5,441 nt of DNA. Source: a bacterium. Its GTDB lineage: Bacteria > UBP14 > UBA6098 > B30-G16. The stretch spans positions 1 through 5,441 of the forward strand of contig JAMOPH010000407.1 of NCBI GenBank assembly GCA_027064665.1, in the 5' to 3' direction. The notes below the pieces were generated by a model. The model saw only the letters and a program-made list of their open reading frames with translations. It made no database searches and was not told the origin of the DNA. Below, in pieces: positions 1-5,441 of this stretch (the stretch's first letter is position 1; every line of letters starts with the position of its first letter). A program made the position numbers and the translations under genes.

Positions 1-2654
1 CTGCTGCCTCCGCCGCTGACTGCCTGCCAGTTGTAATCCGTCCCGTCAAACACAAGCACATCCCCAGCAGCGGAAGGAGCCTCGCCGTCGCTGTCAAGTA
101 TGACCGTCCCTTGGCTAAGGTCAAGGTTGCCGTTTATGCCTACATTCCCATCAAAGTATCCTGCCCAGTTAGTGCTTCCACCGAAGGCTTTTCCATAAAC
201 ACCATAATTTGTCCCGGCACCTTGTGAGGAACCATAAATGGCATATTTGGTTCCATAGTCCCCGGTTACATCCCCATACACGCCAAACTTGGAATATGAA
301 GAATTATTCTCGTCGTTATCATTTACAAAATAGCCCGCCATTGTAGATGCCAAACCAGTGGCGTCTTCATCAAACTTCCCGTAAACTTCATACCGTTCTC
401 CACCTATATATCCGTATCTGCCGGCGCTGTATCTGCCAGCCACTGCAACATTATCTGTCCCGCTACCACTATTTCCATAGACGCCTATATGTCTGCTTGT
501 GCCGCCGATGGCGGTTCCATAATATCCAAGGGCGCCAAAGGCATAATCGTCGGACTGCTGGGTTCTTCCAAAAACTCTGTAGGTCGGCAGGGAGGTTTCA
601 TACACTTTTGTGAGTTCGTTGCCATCATCGCTTGGGTAAAGATACTCCCCGGCATCAGTCCACTGGCCGCCGCCAATTCCTGAACCGTCAATAGTTATCG
701 TATTTCCCGAAAGAGACACATCTATTCCGCCGGAGCCCGTAAATGTCAGGGTTGAATGGGAGTTTATATTGCTGCTGTTTGAACCGTCGCTGGCTGTCCA
801 ATACTGATAATTATCGGTATTTTCCGCCAGTGCAATCGTTCCGGTGGCGTCGGGGAGTGTCCAGGTGCGAGTGTCAGTGAGCGAAGCAACCTGCAATATA
901 CCGTCATTGCTTCCCTTTTCCCAAACTATCTGATTGTCCAGATACAAGTTCGCGAATGGATTGGCATTTGAACCCAAATTGTTCGTAGCAGAATCCGCAT
1001 CAACCACCGAACCCCAAGCCCATATCAACTGGTCTGTCCCGCCGGTCAACTGCATCACCATATTCCCGCCGGAATCACGGAACTTCAGGTCGTTCCCCGG
1101 AAGATTTATCAGTGTCGTCTCGCTCTTCATCGGGACGAACACCGCAACATCGCTCCCGCTGGAGTTTTTAGCGTAGATAGTTGCGTTGTTCTCAAGGTAA
1201 ATGTTCCCGGCGGTCCACAGGTTCCCTGAACTTCCCGTCACCGTGAACTTGTTCGTCGGTCCGGAGTTGTCCCGCACCGTCAGGTTTCCGTCTATTGTCA
1301 CATTTCCGTTGTCCACAGTGAGGTTTCCCGTCTCCATCCAGATGTTCCCGGAATTTGACCCGCCGCCGGTCTTTATAGCATTTCCGCTGCTGGTGTTGGC
1401 AAAGTACGCTGCCTCGTTCCCCGCCGCGGACGACATAACAACAAGCGGCGTTGTCGCATCCGAGTTGTTTATCTGCACACTCCCGTGGGTAGAACTAACA
1501 TTTATCGCGTTTCCGCCCTCATAGGCACCCTGAAGGCTTGTGGCGGCGTTCCCCACCACCACCGGGCGCCAGTCGCTGCCGTCGTGGAAATACAGTGTAT
1601 CCGCAACTCCGGAGGCCGACTTCACATATAAATCCCCGCTCACTCCCGCCGGCGCCGAACTCTGCGGCGTTAAATTCAATTTCCGATACACTCGCGCATC
1701 GCCATCCTCATCAACACGGAAAAGATTGACATCGCTTCCGCCGGACACCGTCTTCACATAAAACTCCGACCCCGTCCCGCTCTCGTCGTAGTCTATATAC
1801 ACATCAATCCCGCTGTTCCCGCGAATATCAAGCGCATCACCGCTGCTTATATAACGGTCGTCCCCGGAAAGCGTCAGATTACCGTCAAAGGTCGCGTTCC
1901 CCTCGGCGCTGACATTGCCGCCCTCGGTGACCTTAAATACCGTGTCGTTGTCCCCGTTTCGTATCGCAAAAAATGTGCTGCTTACATTGTCATCGTCGTC
2001 AAGGTCAACCATAACGCCGTGGTCACTGTGGATGAAAAGAAAACTGCTGCCCCCACTTTGCCCGTAGATGTTGTTCCCAGAAACTCGGAGGTCTCCAGTG
2101 ACGGTCACATCTGTCCCGTCGTTTTGCAACGCATCCGAGGCAACCCATTTGCTCCCGTCCCAGCGCAGTGTCTGGTTCGCCGAGGTCCCATCCTCAAGAT
2201 TGCTGATGCTCACCGCATTCTGGGCGTAAAACGCATACGGAGCCGAACGAAACACCTCCGGCGGGTCCAGAGGTGTCGTCCCCGTAAAATCGCTGTAACT
2301 CCCCGAGGGTCCAACATACACCCGCAAAAATAAATCCGCTCCGCTACCGAAAACCGATGCGAAATCATAACTTCCCTGATAACCTGCAGAAAAATCCAGC
2401 GTGTCGCTGAAAAGACCGTCGGAGACAGTTACATCGGCGGGAATCTGCTCCCAGACCAGAGAATCTGTGCCGTCGTCCCATTTGTGGTTGTCGTTGATAT
2501 CCTTGTAAATGCGGTATCCTATTGCACGAGTGTCATTTACGGGACCGCCACTCTCAAACAACTTCCCCTGATAGTTTACCGTTTTCGGGACATCGGAGAA
2601 ACACAAAGACAAAATTAGGATAACGACAGTTAACCCCAGAAGTGTTTTTTTCAT
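1..2654 (-). CDS. Large secreted surface/tail-fibre-like repeat protein, C-terminus cut by window edge
   Basis: An open frame of 884 codons runs without a stop from the ATG at 2654 off the left edge; spot checks of the frame at about 1640, 950, 490 and 5 agree, so I see no frameshift. Residues 1-20 look like a Sec signal peptide (MKK, then a hydrophobic stretch, likely cleavage after S20). Residues 21 to about 150 form the domain beginning DVPKTVNYQGKLF and ending SAPYAFYA (137-144), which I know as the N-terminal module of large surface proteins in candidate phyla. Then come glycine/asparagine-rich beta-type repeats, with GN-x3-DGNL-like motifs at 252, 450 and 836. A tail-fibre-like segment (GDLYV at 340, TWTLPDATGTIAL at 597-609) precedes a GVYG/AGYF repeat region (724-834). 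Composition and motifs suggest an elongated extracellular or cell-surface fibre; its function is unknown. A C-terminal sorting, anchoring or S74-type chaperone domain could lie beyond the edge. Arg and Asn codon choice changes sharply after residue 600. Coding is certain, role is not. Confidence 0.9.
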   Translation of the reverse strand, partial: MKKTLLGLTVVILILSLCFSDVPKTVNYQGKLFESGGPVNDTRAIGYRIYKDINDNHKWDDGTDSLVWEQIPADVTVSDGLFSDTLDFSAGYQGSYDFASVFGSGADLFLRVYVGPSGSYSDFTGTTPLDPPEVFRSAPYAFYAQNAVSISNLEDGTSANQTLRWDGSKWVASDALQNDGTDVTVTGDLRVSGNNIYGQSGGSSFLFIHSDHGVMVDLDDDDNVSSTFFAIRNGDNDTVFKVTEGGNVSAEGNATFDGNLTLSGDDRYISSGDALDIRGNSGIDVYIDYDESGTGSEFYVKTVSGGSDVNLFRVDEDGDARVYRKLNLTPQSSAPAGVSGDLYVKSASGVADTLYFHDGSDWRPVVVGNAATSLQGAYEGGNAINVSSTHGSVQINNSDATTPLVVMSSAAGNEAAYFANTSSGNAIKTGGGSNSGNIWMETGNLTVDNGNVTIDGNLTVRDNSGPTNKFTVTGSSGNLWTAGNIYLENNATIYAKNSSGSDVAVFVPMKSETTLINLPGNDLKFRDSGGNMVMQLTGGTDQLIWAWGSVVDADSATNNLGSNANPFANLYLDNQIVWEKGSNDGILQVASLTDTRTWTLPDATGTIALAENTDNYQYWTASDGSNSSNINSHSTLTFTGSGGIDVSLSGNTITIDGSGIGGGQWTDAGEYLYPSDDGNELTKVYETSLPTYRVFGRTQQSDDYAFGALGYYGTAIGGTSRHIGVYGNSGSGTDNVAVAGRYSAGRYGYIGGERYEVYGKFDEDATGLASTMAGYFVNDNDENNSSYSKFGVYGDVTGDYGTKYAIYGSSQGAGTNYGVYGKAFGGSTNWAGYFDGNVGINGNLDLSQGTVILDSDGEAPSAAGDVLVFDGTDYNWQAVSGGGS
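160..485 (-). repeat. GVYG/AGYF peptide repeats in the surface protein
   Basis: Within the large minus-strand protein, the motif [G/E/A]-[V/I]-Y-G recurs at residues 724, 756, 791, 805 and 818. AGYF follows at 773 and 831, giving at least two units of the form xVYG ... AGYF, 17 and 13 residues long. The second AGYF leads straight into a GNVGINGNLDL segment. Short GVYG-type repeats ending in AGYF-GNV are a pattern I recognise from secreted repeat proteins and fibre-like proteins of environmental bacteria; no enzymatic role is implied. The DNA of the units is not identical, so this is an old protein repeat and not a recent tandem DNA duplication. Confidence 0.7.
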
Positions 2655-2660
2655 TTCCCC

Positions 2661-2666
2661 CCTCCT
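2661..2666 (-). promoter_or_regulatory. Shine-Dalgarno site of the surface-protein gene
   Basis: Read on the minus strand, a perfect AGGAGG lies six bases before the ATG at 2654 and is followed by four more Gs. This strong site fixes the start codon. The signal peptide begins directly at this ATG, which agrees. Confidence 0.85.
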
Positions 2667-2676
2667 ACTGTTTTCT

Positions 2677-2689
2677 TATATTTAATATA
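2677..2689. promoter_or_regulatory. Palindromic AT core, possible shared -10 of divergent promoters
   Basis: TATATT (2677-2682), one central T (2683) and AATATA (2684-2689) form a perfect inverted repeat with 6-base arms. The minus-strand arm is the -10 of the surface-protein promoter. The plus-strand arm is an equally good -10 for pyrRB, placing its start near 2689-2691 and leaving only about 35 bases of leader. No convincing plus-strand -35 is present at the expected place (about 2654-2660, C-rich), so the pyrR promoter assignment is weak. The palindrome could instead be a small operator. Confidence 0.4.
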
Positions 2690-2711
2690 CAAAATCCAAT
2701 ACAAGAGTCAA
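2684..2711 (-). promoter_or_regulatory. Sigma-70-type promoter for the surface-protein gene
   Basis: On the minus strand, TTGACT (plus 2706-2711; 5 of 6 to TTGACA) is followed after 16 bases by TATATT (plus 2684-2689; 5 of 6 to TATAAT). Transcription would begin near 2675-2678, giving an untranslated leader of about 20 bases that contains the AGGAGG site. This is the best promoter match I can see in the gap. It was found by eye, without scoring. Confidence 0.65.
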
Positions 2712-2714
2712 GGG

Positions 2715-2720
2715 AAGGGG
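2715..2720 (+). promoter_or_regulatory. Ribosome binding site deciding the pyrR start
   Basis: AAGGGG lies four bases before the ATG at 2725. A second in-frame ATG at 2740 has AAGGA (2731-2735) four bases before it and is a real alternative. The first is preferred because it puts the conserved LT-x-x-AH helix at residues 15-20, close to its position (17-22) in Bacillus subtilis PyrR. Confidence 0.55.
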
Positions 2721-2724
2721 AAAT

Positions 2725-3270
2725 ATGACAAAGGATTTGATGACAAAAAAAGATATCCAGCGGAGCCTCACAAAGGTCGCCCACCAGATACTTGAGAGAA
2801 ACAGAGGCGCAGAAAATTTAGCCATCGTGGGCATAAGGACACGAGGGGTGGATATCGCCAGAAGACTCAAACGAATCATTGAGGATATTGAGGGCAAACA
2901 GATTCCTCTCGGATGCGTGGACATCACGCTTTACCGGGATGATTTTATGGATACAGTTGATTTCCCATCTACAGGTGGTTCTGAAATTCAATTTGACCCC
3001 AAAGGGAAAAACATTATCCTTGTGGACGATGTGATTTACACCGGAAGGACAGTGCGCTCTGCCATTGATGTGATTTTGGATTTTGGGCGTCCCAAGTCAA
3101 TTCAACTTGCGGTTCTGGTTGACCGGGGCGGAAGAGAACTGCCTATCCAGCCCGATTATGTGGGTATGGTCGCCGATGTCCGCCCCGATGAGTATGTGCA
3201 GGTTCTGACCGAGGAAACCGACGGCGAGGACAAGGTAGTACTCGTCAAAAGGTCCGAGACGACAAAATAA
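2725..3270 (+). CDS. pyrR: PyrR-family pyrimidine regulator / uracil phosphoribosyltransferase
   Basis: The protein has 181 residues, the same length as Bacillus subtilis PyrR, and is recognisable throughout. The type I phosphoribosyltransferase PRPP loop reads IILVDDVIYTGRT (97-109). VGIRTRG (35-41), DITLYRDD (66-73) and LVDRGGRELPI (131-141) are other family segments. PyrR proteins bind pyr mRNA when UMP is bound and often also convert uracil plus PRPP to UMP in the cytoplasm. Catalytic motifs are intact here. Of residues tied to RNA binding in B. subtilis, T18, H22, T41 and R141 are kept (T16, H20, T39, R137), but H140, R146 and K152 are replaced (G136, Q142, M148). The leader is short and shows no attenuator, so UPRT activity or a different mode of control is likelier than classical attenuation. 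pyrB follows after 12 bases, so the two form an operon. Family assignment is firm; regulatory action is inference. Confidence 0.93.
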   Translation: MTKDLMTKKDIQRSLTKVAHQILERNRGAENLAIVGIRTRGVDIARRLKRIIEDIEGKQIPLGCVDITLYRDDFMDTVDFPSTGGSEIQFDPKGKNIILVDDVIYTGRTVRSAIDVILDFGRPKSIQLAVLVDRGGRELPIQPDYVGMVADVRPDEYVQVLTEETDGEDKVVLVKRSETTK

Positions 3271-3282
3271 AGGAGAATCAAA

Positions 3283-4212
3283 ATGAGTTTTGGGCATAAG
3301 AACCTTTTCGGGCTCAAAGACCTCTCGGCGGATGAGATATTGTATCTTCTTGATGAGGCAAAGGCGTTCAGGCAAATTCTTGAGCGGGATATCAAGAAAG
3401 TCCCGACTCTTCGGTGGCTTGCGGTGGTCAACCTGTTCTATGAGCCTTCAACCCGGACGAGAATCTCCTTTGAACTTGCGGAAAAGCGCCTTTCTGCGGA
3501 GGTGGTCAATTTTTCCAAGAGCGGGTCCAGTGTCGCCAAGGGGGAGTCGCTTCGGGACACGGTGAACAACATCCTTGCGATGAAGGTTGATATGGTTGTG
3601 GTTCGGCACAGCAGTGTTGGAGCGCCGCAGTTTATACACAGAGCCACTGGTGTCCCGGTCATCAACGCCGGCGACGGCACCAACGAACACCCAACCCAGG
3701 CTCTTCTGGACCTATACACCATCCGGGAGAAATTCGGGCAGTTCAACGGCTTGAAGGTGGTGATACTCGGCGATATCCGCCACTCCCGGGTTGCGCGGAG
3801 CAATATCTGGGGACTGAAGAAGTTGGGCGCCAAGGTCGTCCTGTGCGGACCGAAAACTTTGCTTCCGCCAAATCCTGATGTCTTTGGCGTGGAATACACC
3901 ACCGATATTGAGGAAGCCCTCGCCGGCGCGCAGGTGGTCAATGTTCTCCGCCTGCAACTTGAGCGCCAGCAGTCGGGATTTATTCCGTCTTTGCGGGAGT
4001 ACCGGATGTTCTGGGGGCTGACTGCCGAGCGCAAAAAACTTTTAGACCCCGACCACATCATTATGCATCCCGGACCCCTAAACCGCGGCGTGGAGATTGA
4101 CCCCGATGTCGCCGACGATACCGACGCCGTGATTCTGGAGCAGGTCACCAACGGCGTGGCGGTAAGGATGGCGGTTCTATACACTCTGGCGCAGAAACTC
4201 CGCGAGGCATAG
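3283..4212 (+). CDS. pyrB: Aspartate carbamoyltransferase catalytic chain
   Basis: PyrB condenses carbamoyl phosphate with L-aspartate to N-carbamoyl-aspartate, the first committed step of UMP synthesis. The 309-residue length matches the usual catalytic chain (about 300-310). The carbamoyl-phosphate signature FYEPSTRTR is at 52-60, and the mobile 80s loop SSVAKGESL at 82-90 supplies lysine K86. R108, H136 in NEHPTQALLDLY (134-145), R169 in DIRHSRVARSN (164-174), R223/Q225 (RLQLERQ) and the HPGPLNRGVEI segment at 262-272 correspond to the active-site residues of the Escherichia coli enzyme. AGGAG at 3271-3275, seven bases before the ATG and just after the pyrR stop, supports this start. No pyrI regulatory-chain gene and no pyrC follow; the next gene is convergent lnt. 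The protein therefore probably acts as an unregulated trimer, or with a partner encoded elsewhere. All key residues are present. Confidence 0.97.
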   Translation: MSFGHKNLFGLKDLSADEILYLLDEAKAFRQILERDIKKVPTLRWLAVVNLFYEPSTRTRISFELAEKRLSAEVVNFSKSGSSVAKGESLRDTVNNILAMKVDMVVVRHSSVGAPQFIHRATGVPVINAGDGTNEHPTQALLDLYTIREKFGQFNGLKVVILGDIRHSRVARSNIWGLKKLGAKVVLCGPKTLLPPNPDVFGVEYTTDIEEALAGAQVVNVLRLQLERQQSGFIPSLREYRMFWGLTAERKKLLDPDHIIMHPGPLNRGVEIDPDVADDTDAVILEQVTNGVAVRMAVLYTLAQKLREA

Positions 4213-4298
4213 CGACATTGTTTTTATCAGCCGGACCGAAATAGGCGAGTCGGCATTGGTGCGGAGTGGGAGTATCGTGCGGGCGCATATTATGGGTG
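4213..4298. other. Convergent pyrB-lnt intergenic gap without a clear terminator
   Basis: This 86-base gap separates the 3' ends of pyrB and lnt. GCCGGAC (4230-4236) can pair imperfectly with GTCGGC (4249-4254, one bulged G), but no T-run follows on either strand. The only T-run on the plus strand (4221-4225) precedes the hairpin and has no good stem before it. A degenerate copy of the lnt 3' end occupies 4214-4249. Confidence 0.5.
4214..4249 (-). repeat. Degenerate copy of the lnt 3' end
   Basis: This stretch matches 4298-4332 (the last codons and stop of lnt) in the same orientation. Over the core (4226-4249 against 4309-4332), 20 of 24 bases agree without gaps. Including the flank back to 4214, about 28 of 36 agree with one gap. 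The copy has lost the stop codon and carries a 1-base insertion, so it is non-coding. The two copies lie about 83 bases apart. Confidence 0.6.
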
Positions 4299-4332
4299 TC
4301 ATTTTCTCATCAGCCAGACCAAAAATGGCGAG
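4298..4332 (-). repeat. Second member of the direct repeat, inside the lnt 3' end
   Basis: This is the functional member of the pair. It encodes the last residues of Lnt (SPFLVWLMRK) and the TGA stop at 4299-4301. It is in the same orientation as the degenerate copy at 4214-4249. Confidence 0.6.
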
Positions 4333-5441
4333 AGCACCAGCGAGCCCCAACCCACAAAATCGCCGAGACGGTCGTAAATTGTAGTCGTGTGGGTGAGTTC
4401 TATCTCGCCCACCAGAACGGCGCGCTCAAAAAGGCGCGTGCGATGGGTTATCACACCGTGGGGGTCCACAAACATTGAGATTCCCGTGTTGGCGCAGCGG
4501 GCTATCCAGACGCGGTTCTCTATCGCACGGAAAACATTGAACATCGCGTGCTGATACGGTCCCTGCGATTTCCCAAACCAGCCGTCGTTGGTGATGTTGA
4601 CCAGAAACTCCGCACCCGATGAGCGAAATTTCCGGGCAATGTGCGTGAAAATTGACTCATAGCATATCATAACGCCGAACTTCGCCGAATTGATGCCAAA
4701 TATCGTGAATCTGTCCCCCGGGGTGAAATGACTTCCGCCGTAGTTGAGTTTCCGAAGAAATTTGAATTTGTCCTGAAGCGGCACATATTCGCTGAAGGGG
4801 ACGAGTTGAATTTTGTTGTATGTCTGCTGATGGGAACCATCGGGCATAACCAGGACGGCACTGTTGAAGTAGCGACTCGTGTTTTCGGGGTCAAAGTCCA
4901 GAGTTCCCATCAAAGTGGGGACGCCGGCGCGCTTTACCGCATTGACCAGCGGCAGAAACATTGACGGACTTCTGCGAAAATAGCACGCCGCCGCAGTCTC
5001 GGGAAGAATTATCAAATCCACCGCACCGCCAACGCTTTCTATCATATTGGCATATATCTTCACGCTTTTCCGCTTGGTGCTGGCGTTCCACTTTTCGTAG
5101 GGGTCAATATTCCCCTGCAGAAGCGCAATTCTCAGCGGAGTGCCCTCAATATCCTGCCTCATCCGATACACACCATACCCGAACGCCGCACCGAAAAGTA
5201 TAATAATCGCCGCTATACTCGCCCAAAATTTCCTGCTTCCCGCATATTTTATGGCAAAATATATACACGAATTTATCGCCACAATCCAGAACGAGACGCC
5301 GAACGCCCCGAAAATGTCAGCAAACTGTATCAAAACGGGATAATATACCAAAGAATATGACAAATTCAGCCACGGAAATCCTAATTTCCCCCACGAGCGC
5401 AGATATTCTATTCCCACATACAGCACGGGCGCCACCAAAAC
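4299..5441 (-). CDS. lnt: Apolipoprotein N-acyltransferase, N-terminus cut by window edge
   Basis: Lnt adds the third acyl chain to the N-terminal cysteine of lipoproteins in the inner membrane, using phospholipid as donor. The visible 380 residues cover the end of the membrane region and the whole periplasmic nitrilase-like domain. Counting from the first whole codon at 5441, the catalytic triad is E148 (ILPETA), K210 (NKIQLVPFSEYVP) and C260 (MICYES), matching E267, K335 and C387 of E. coli. W118 (W237), E218 (E343), Y261 and E262 (Y388, E389) are also kept. ITNDGWFGKS-x-GPYQH is a further family segment. Hydrophobic segments near 30-55 and 68-90 and the C-terminal helix (GSLVLSPFLVWLM) fit the family topology. 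The frame is open to the edge and continues upstream: the TTG at 5438 is an internal leucine, not the start. About 120-170 residues, holding the first transmembrane helices, should lie outside. It is convergent with pyrB and suggests a diderm host. Confidence 0.95.
   Translation of the reverse strand, partial: VLVAPVLYVGIEYLRSWGKLGFPWLNLSYSLVYYPVLIQFADIFGAFGVSFWIVAINSCIYFAIKYAGSRKFWASIAAIIILFGAAFGYGVYRMRQDIEGTPLRIALLQGNIDPYEKWNASTKRKSVKIYANMIESVGGAVDLIILPETAAACYFRRSPSMFLPLVNAVKRAGVPTLMGTLDFDPENTSRYFNSAVLVMPDGSHQQTYNKIQLVPFSEYVPLQDKFKFLRKLNYGGSHFTPGDRFTIFGINSAKFGVMICYESIFTHIARKFRSSGAEFLVNITNDGWFGKSQGPYQHAMFNVFRAIENRVWIARCANTGISMFVDPHGVITHRTRLFERAVLVGEIELTHTTTIYDRLGDFVGWGSLVLSPFLVWLMRK

Noticed and set aside
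1..900. Prophage tail-fibre gene
   Set aside because: Some motifs are tail-fibre-like, but the protein has a signal peptide and its own promoter, and sits next to housekeeping genes with no phage genes. A secreted bacterial protein fits better, though the distal module could have come from a phage.
934..2333. Several plus-strand open frames of 63-107 codons
   Set aside because: They lie antisense to the uninterrupted 884-codon secreted protein, show no recognisable family or good ribosome binding site, and owe their length to the C- and G-rich codon pattern of the real gene.
2595..2654. Lipobox in the surface-protein signal peptide (LSLC at residues 15-18)
   Set aside because: Position -1 before the cysteine is leucine rather than Gly, Ala or Ser, so it does not fit the lipobox. 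Ordinary cleavage after S20 is more plausible, and nearby lnt is not evidence of a substrate.
2690..2724. PyrR attenuator or binding loop in the pyrR leader
   Set aside because: There is no room for alternative hairpins between the likely start and the ATG, and I see no binding-loop-like stem or T-run.
3438..4184. A 248-codon minus-strand open frame
   Set aside because: It is the antisense of pyrB, which has all its catalytic residues. The antisense product is Ser/Arg/Thr-rich with no family likeness.
4230..4254. Possible rho-independent terminator hairpin
   Set aside because: The stem has a bulge and a large loop, and no T-run follows on either strand.
5436..5438. TTG as the start codon of lnt
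   Set aside because: The frame stays open to the edge, and the visible part lacks the first transmembrane helices of Lnt, so this codon is an internal leucine.

Overview
The window looks like chromosomal DNA from an uncultured diderm (outer-membrane) bacterium of roughly balanced base composition. Two things point that way. One is a canonical apolipoprotein N-acyltransferase (Lnt). The other is a large secreted protein with an NYQGKL-type N-terminal domain and tail-fibre-like repeats, a protein style I associate with Stahlbacteria/WOR-3, Cloacimonadota and Marinimicrobia-like candidate phyla. The taxonomic placement is an impression from protein style, not a demonstrated assignment.

Layout. 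Bases 1-2654 on the minus strand are one uninterrupted reading frame of 884 codons that runs off the left edge. It encodes a secreted, repeat-rich, Asn/Gly/Ser/Asp-rich surface or fibre-like protein. A 70-base divergent intergenic region (2655-2724) carries a good sigma-70-type promoter for this gene and a symmetric AT-rich core that could also serve the opposite direction. On the plus strand follow pyrR (2725-3270) and pyrB (3283-4212), separated by 12 bases and almost certainly co-transcribed. An 86-base convergent gap (4213-4298) contains a degenerate copy of the 3' end of the next gene. That gene is lnt, on the minus strand from 5441 (5' end beyond the window) to 4299.

Functionally there are three unrelated units: an exported surface protein, the first committed step of pyrimidine synthesis (PyrB) with a PyrR-family protein, and the last step of lipoprotein maturation. 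No mobile element, CRISPR array, RNA gene or new multi-gene defence or metabolic system is visible. The points most worth a second look are: an abrupt change in Arg and Asn codon choice inside the surface protein that coincides with its GVYG/AGYF repeat region; substitution of several residues of the known RNA-binding surface in PyrR, together with a leader too short for classical pyr attenuation; the shared, palindromic -10 region between the divergent genes; and the decayed duplicate of the lnt 3' end.
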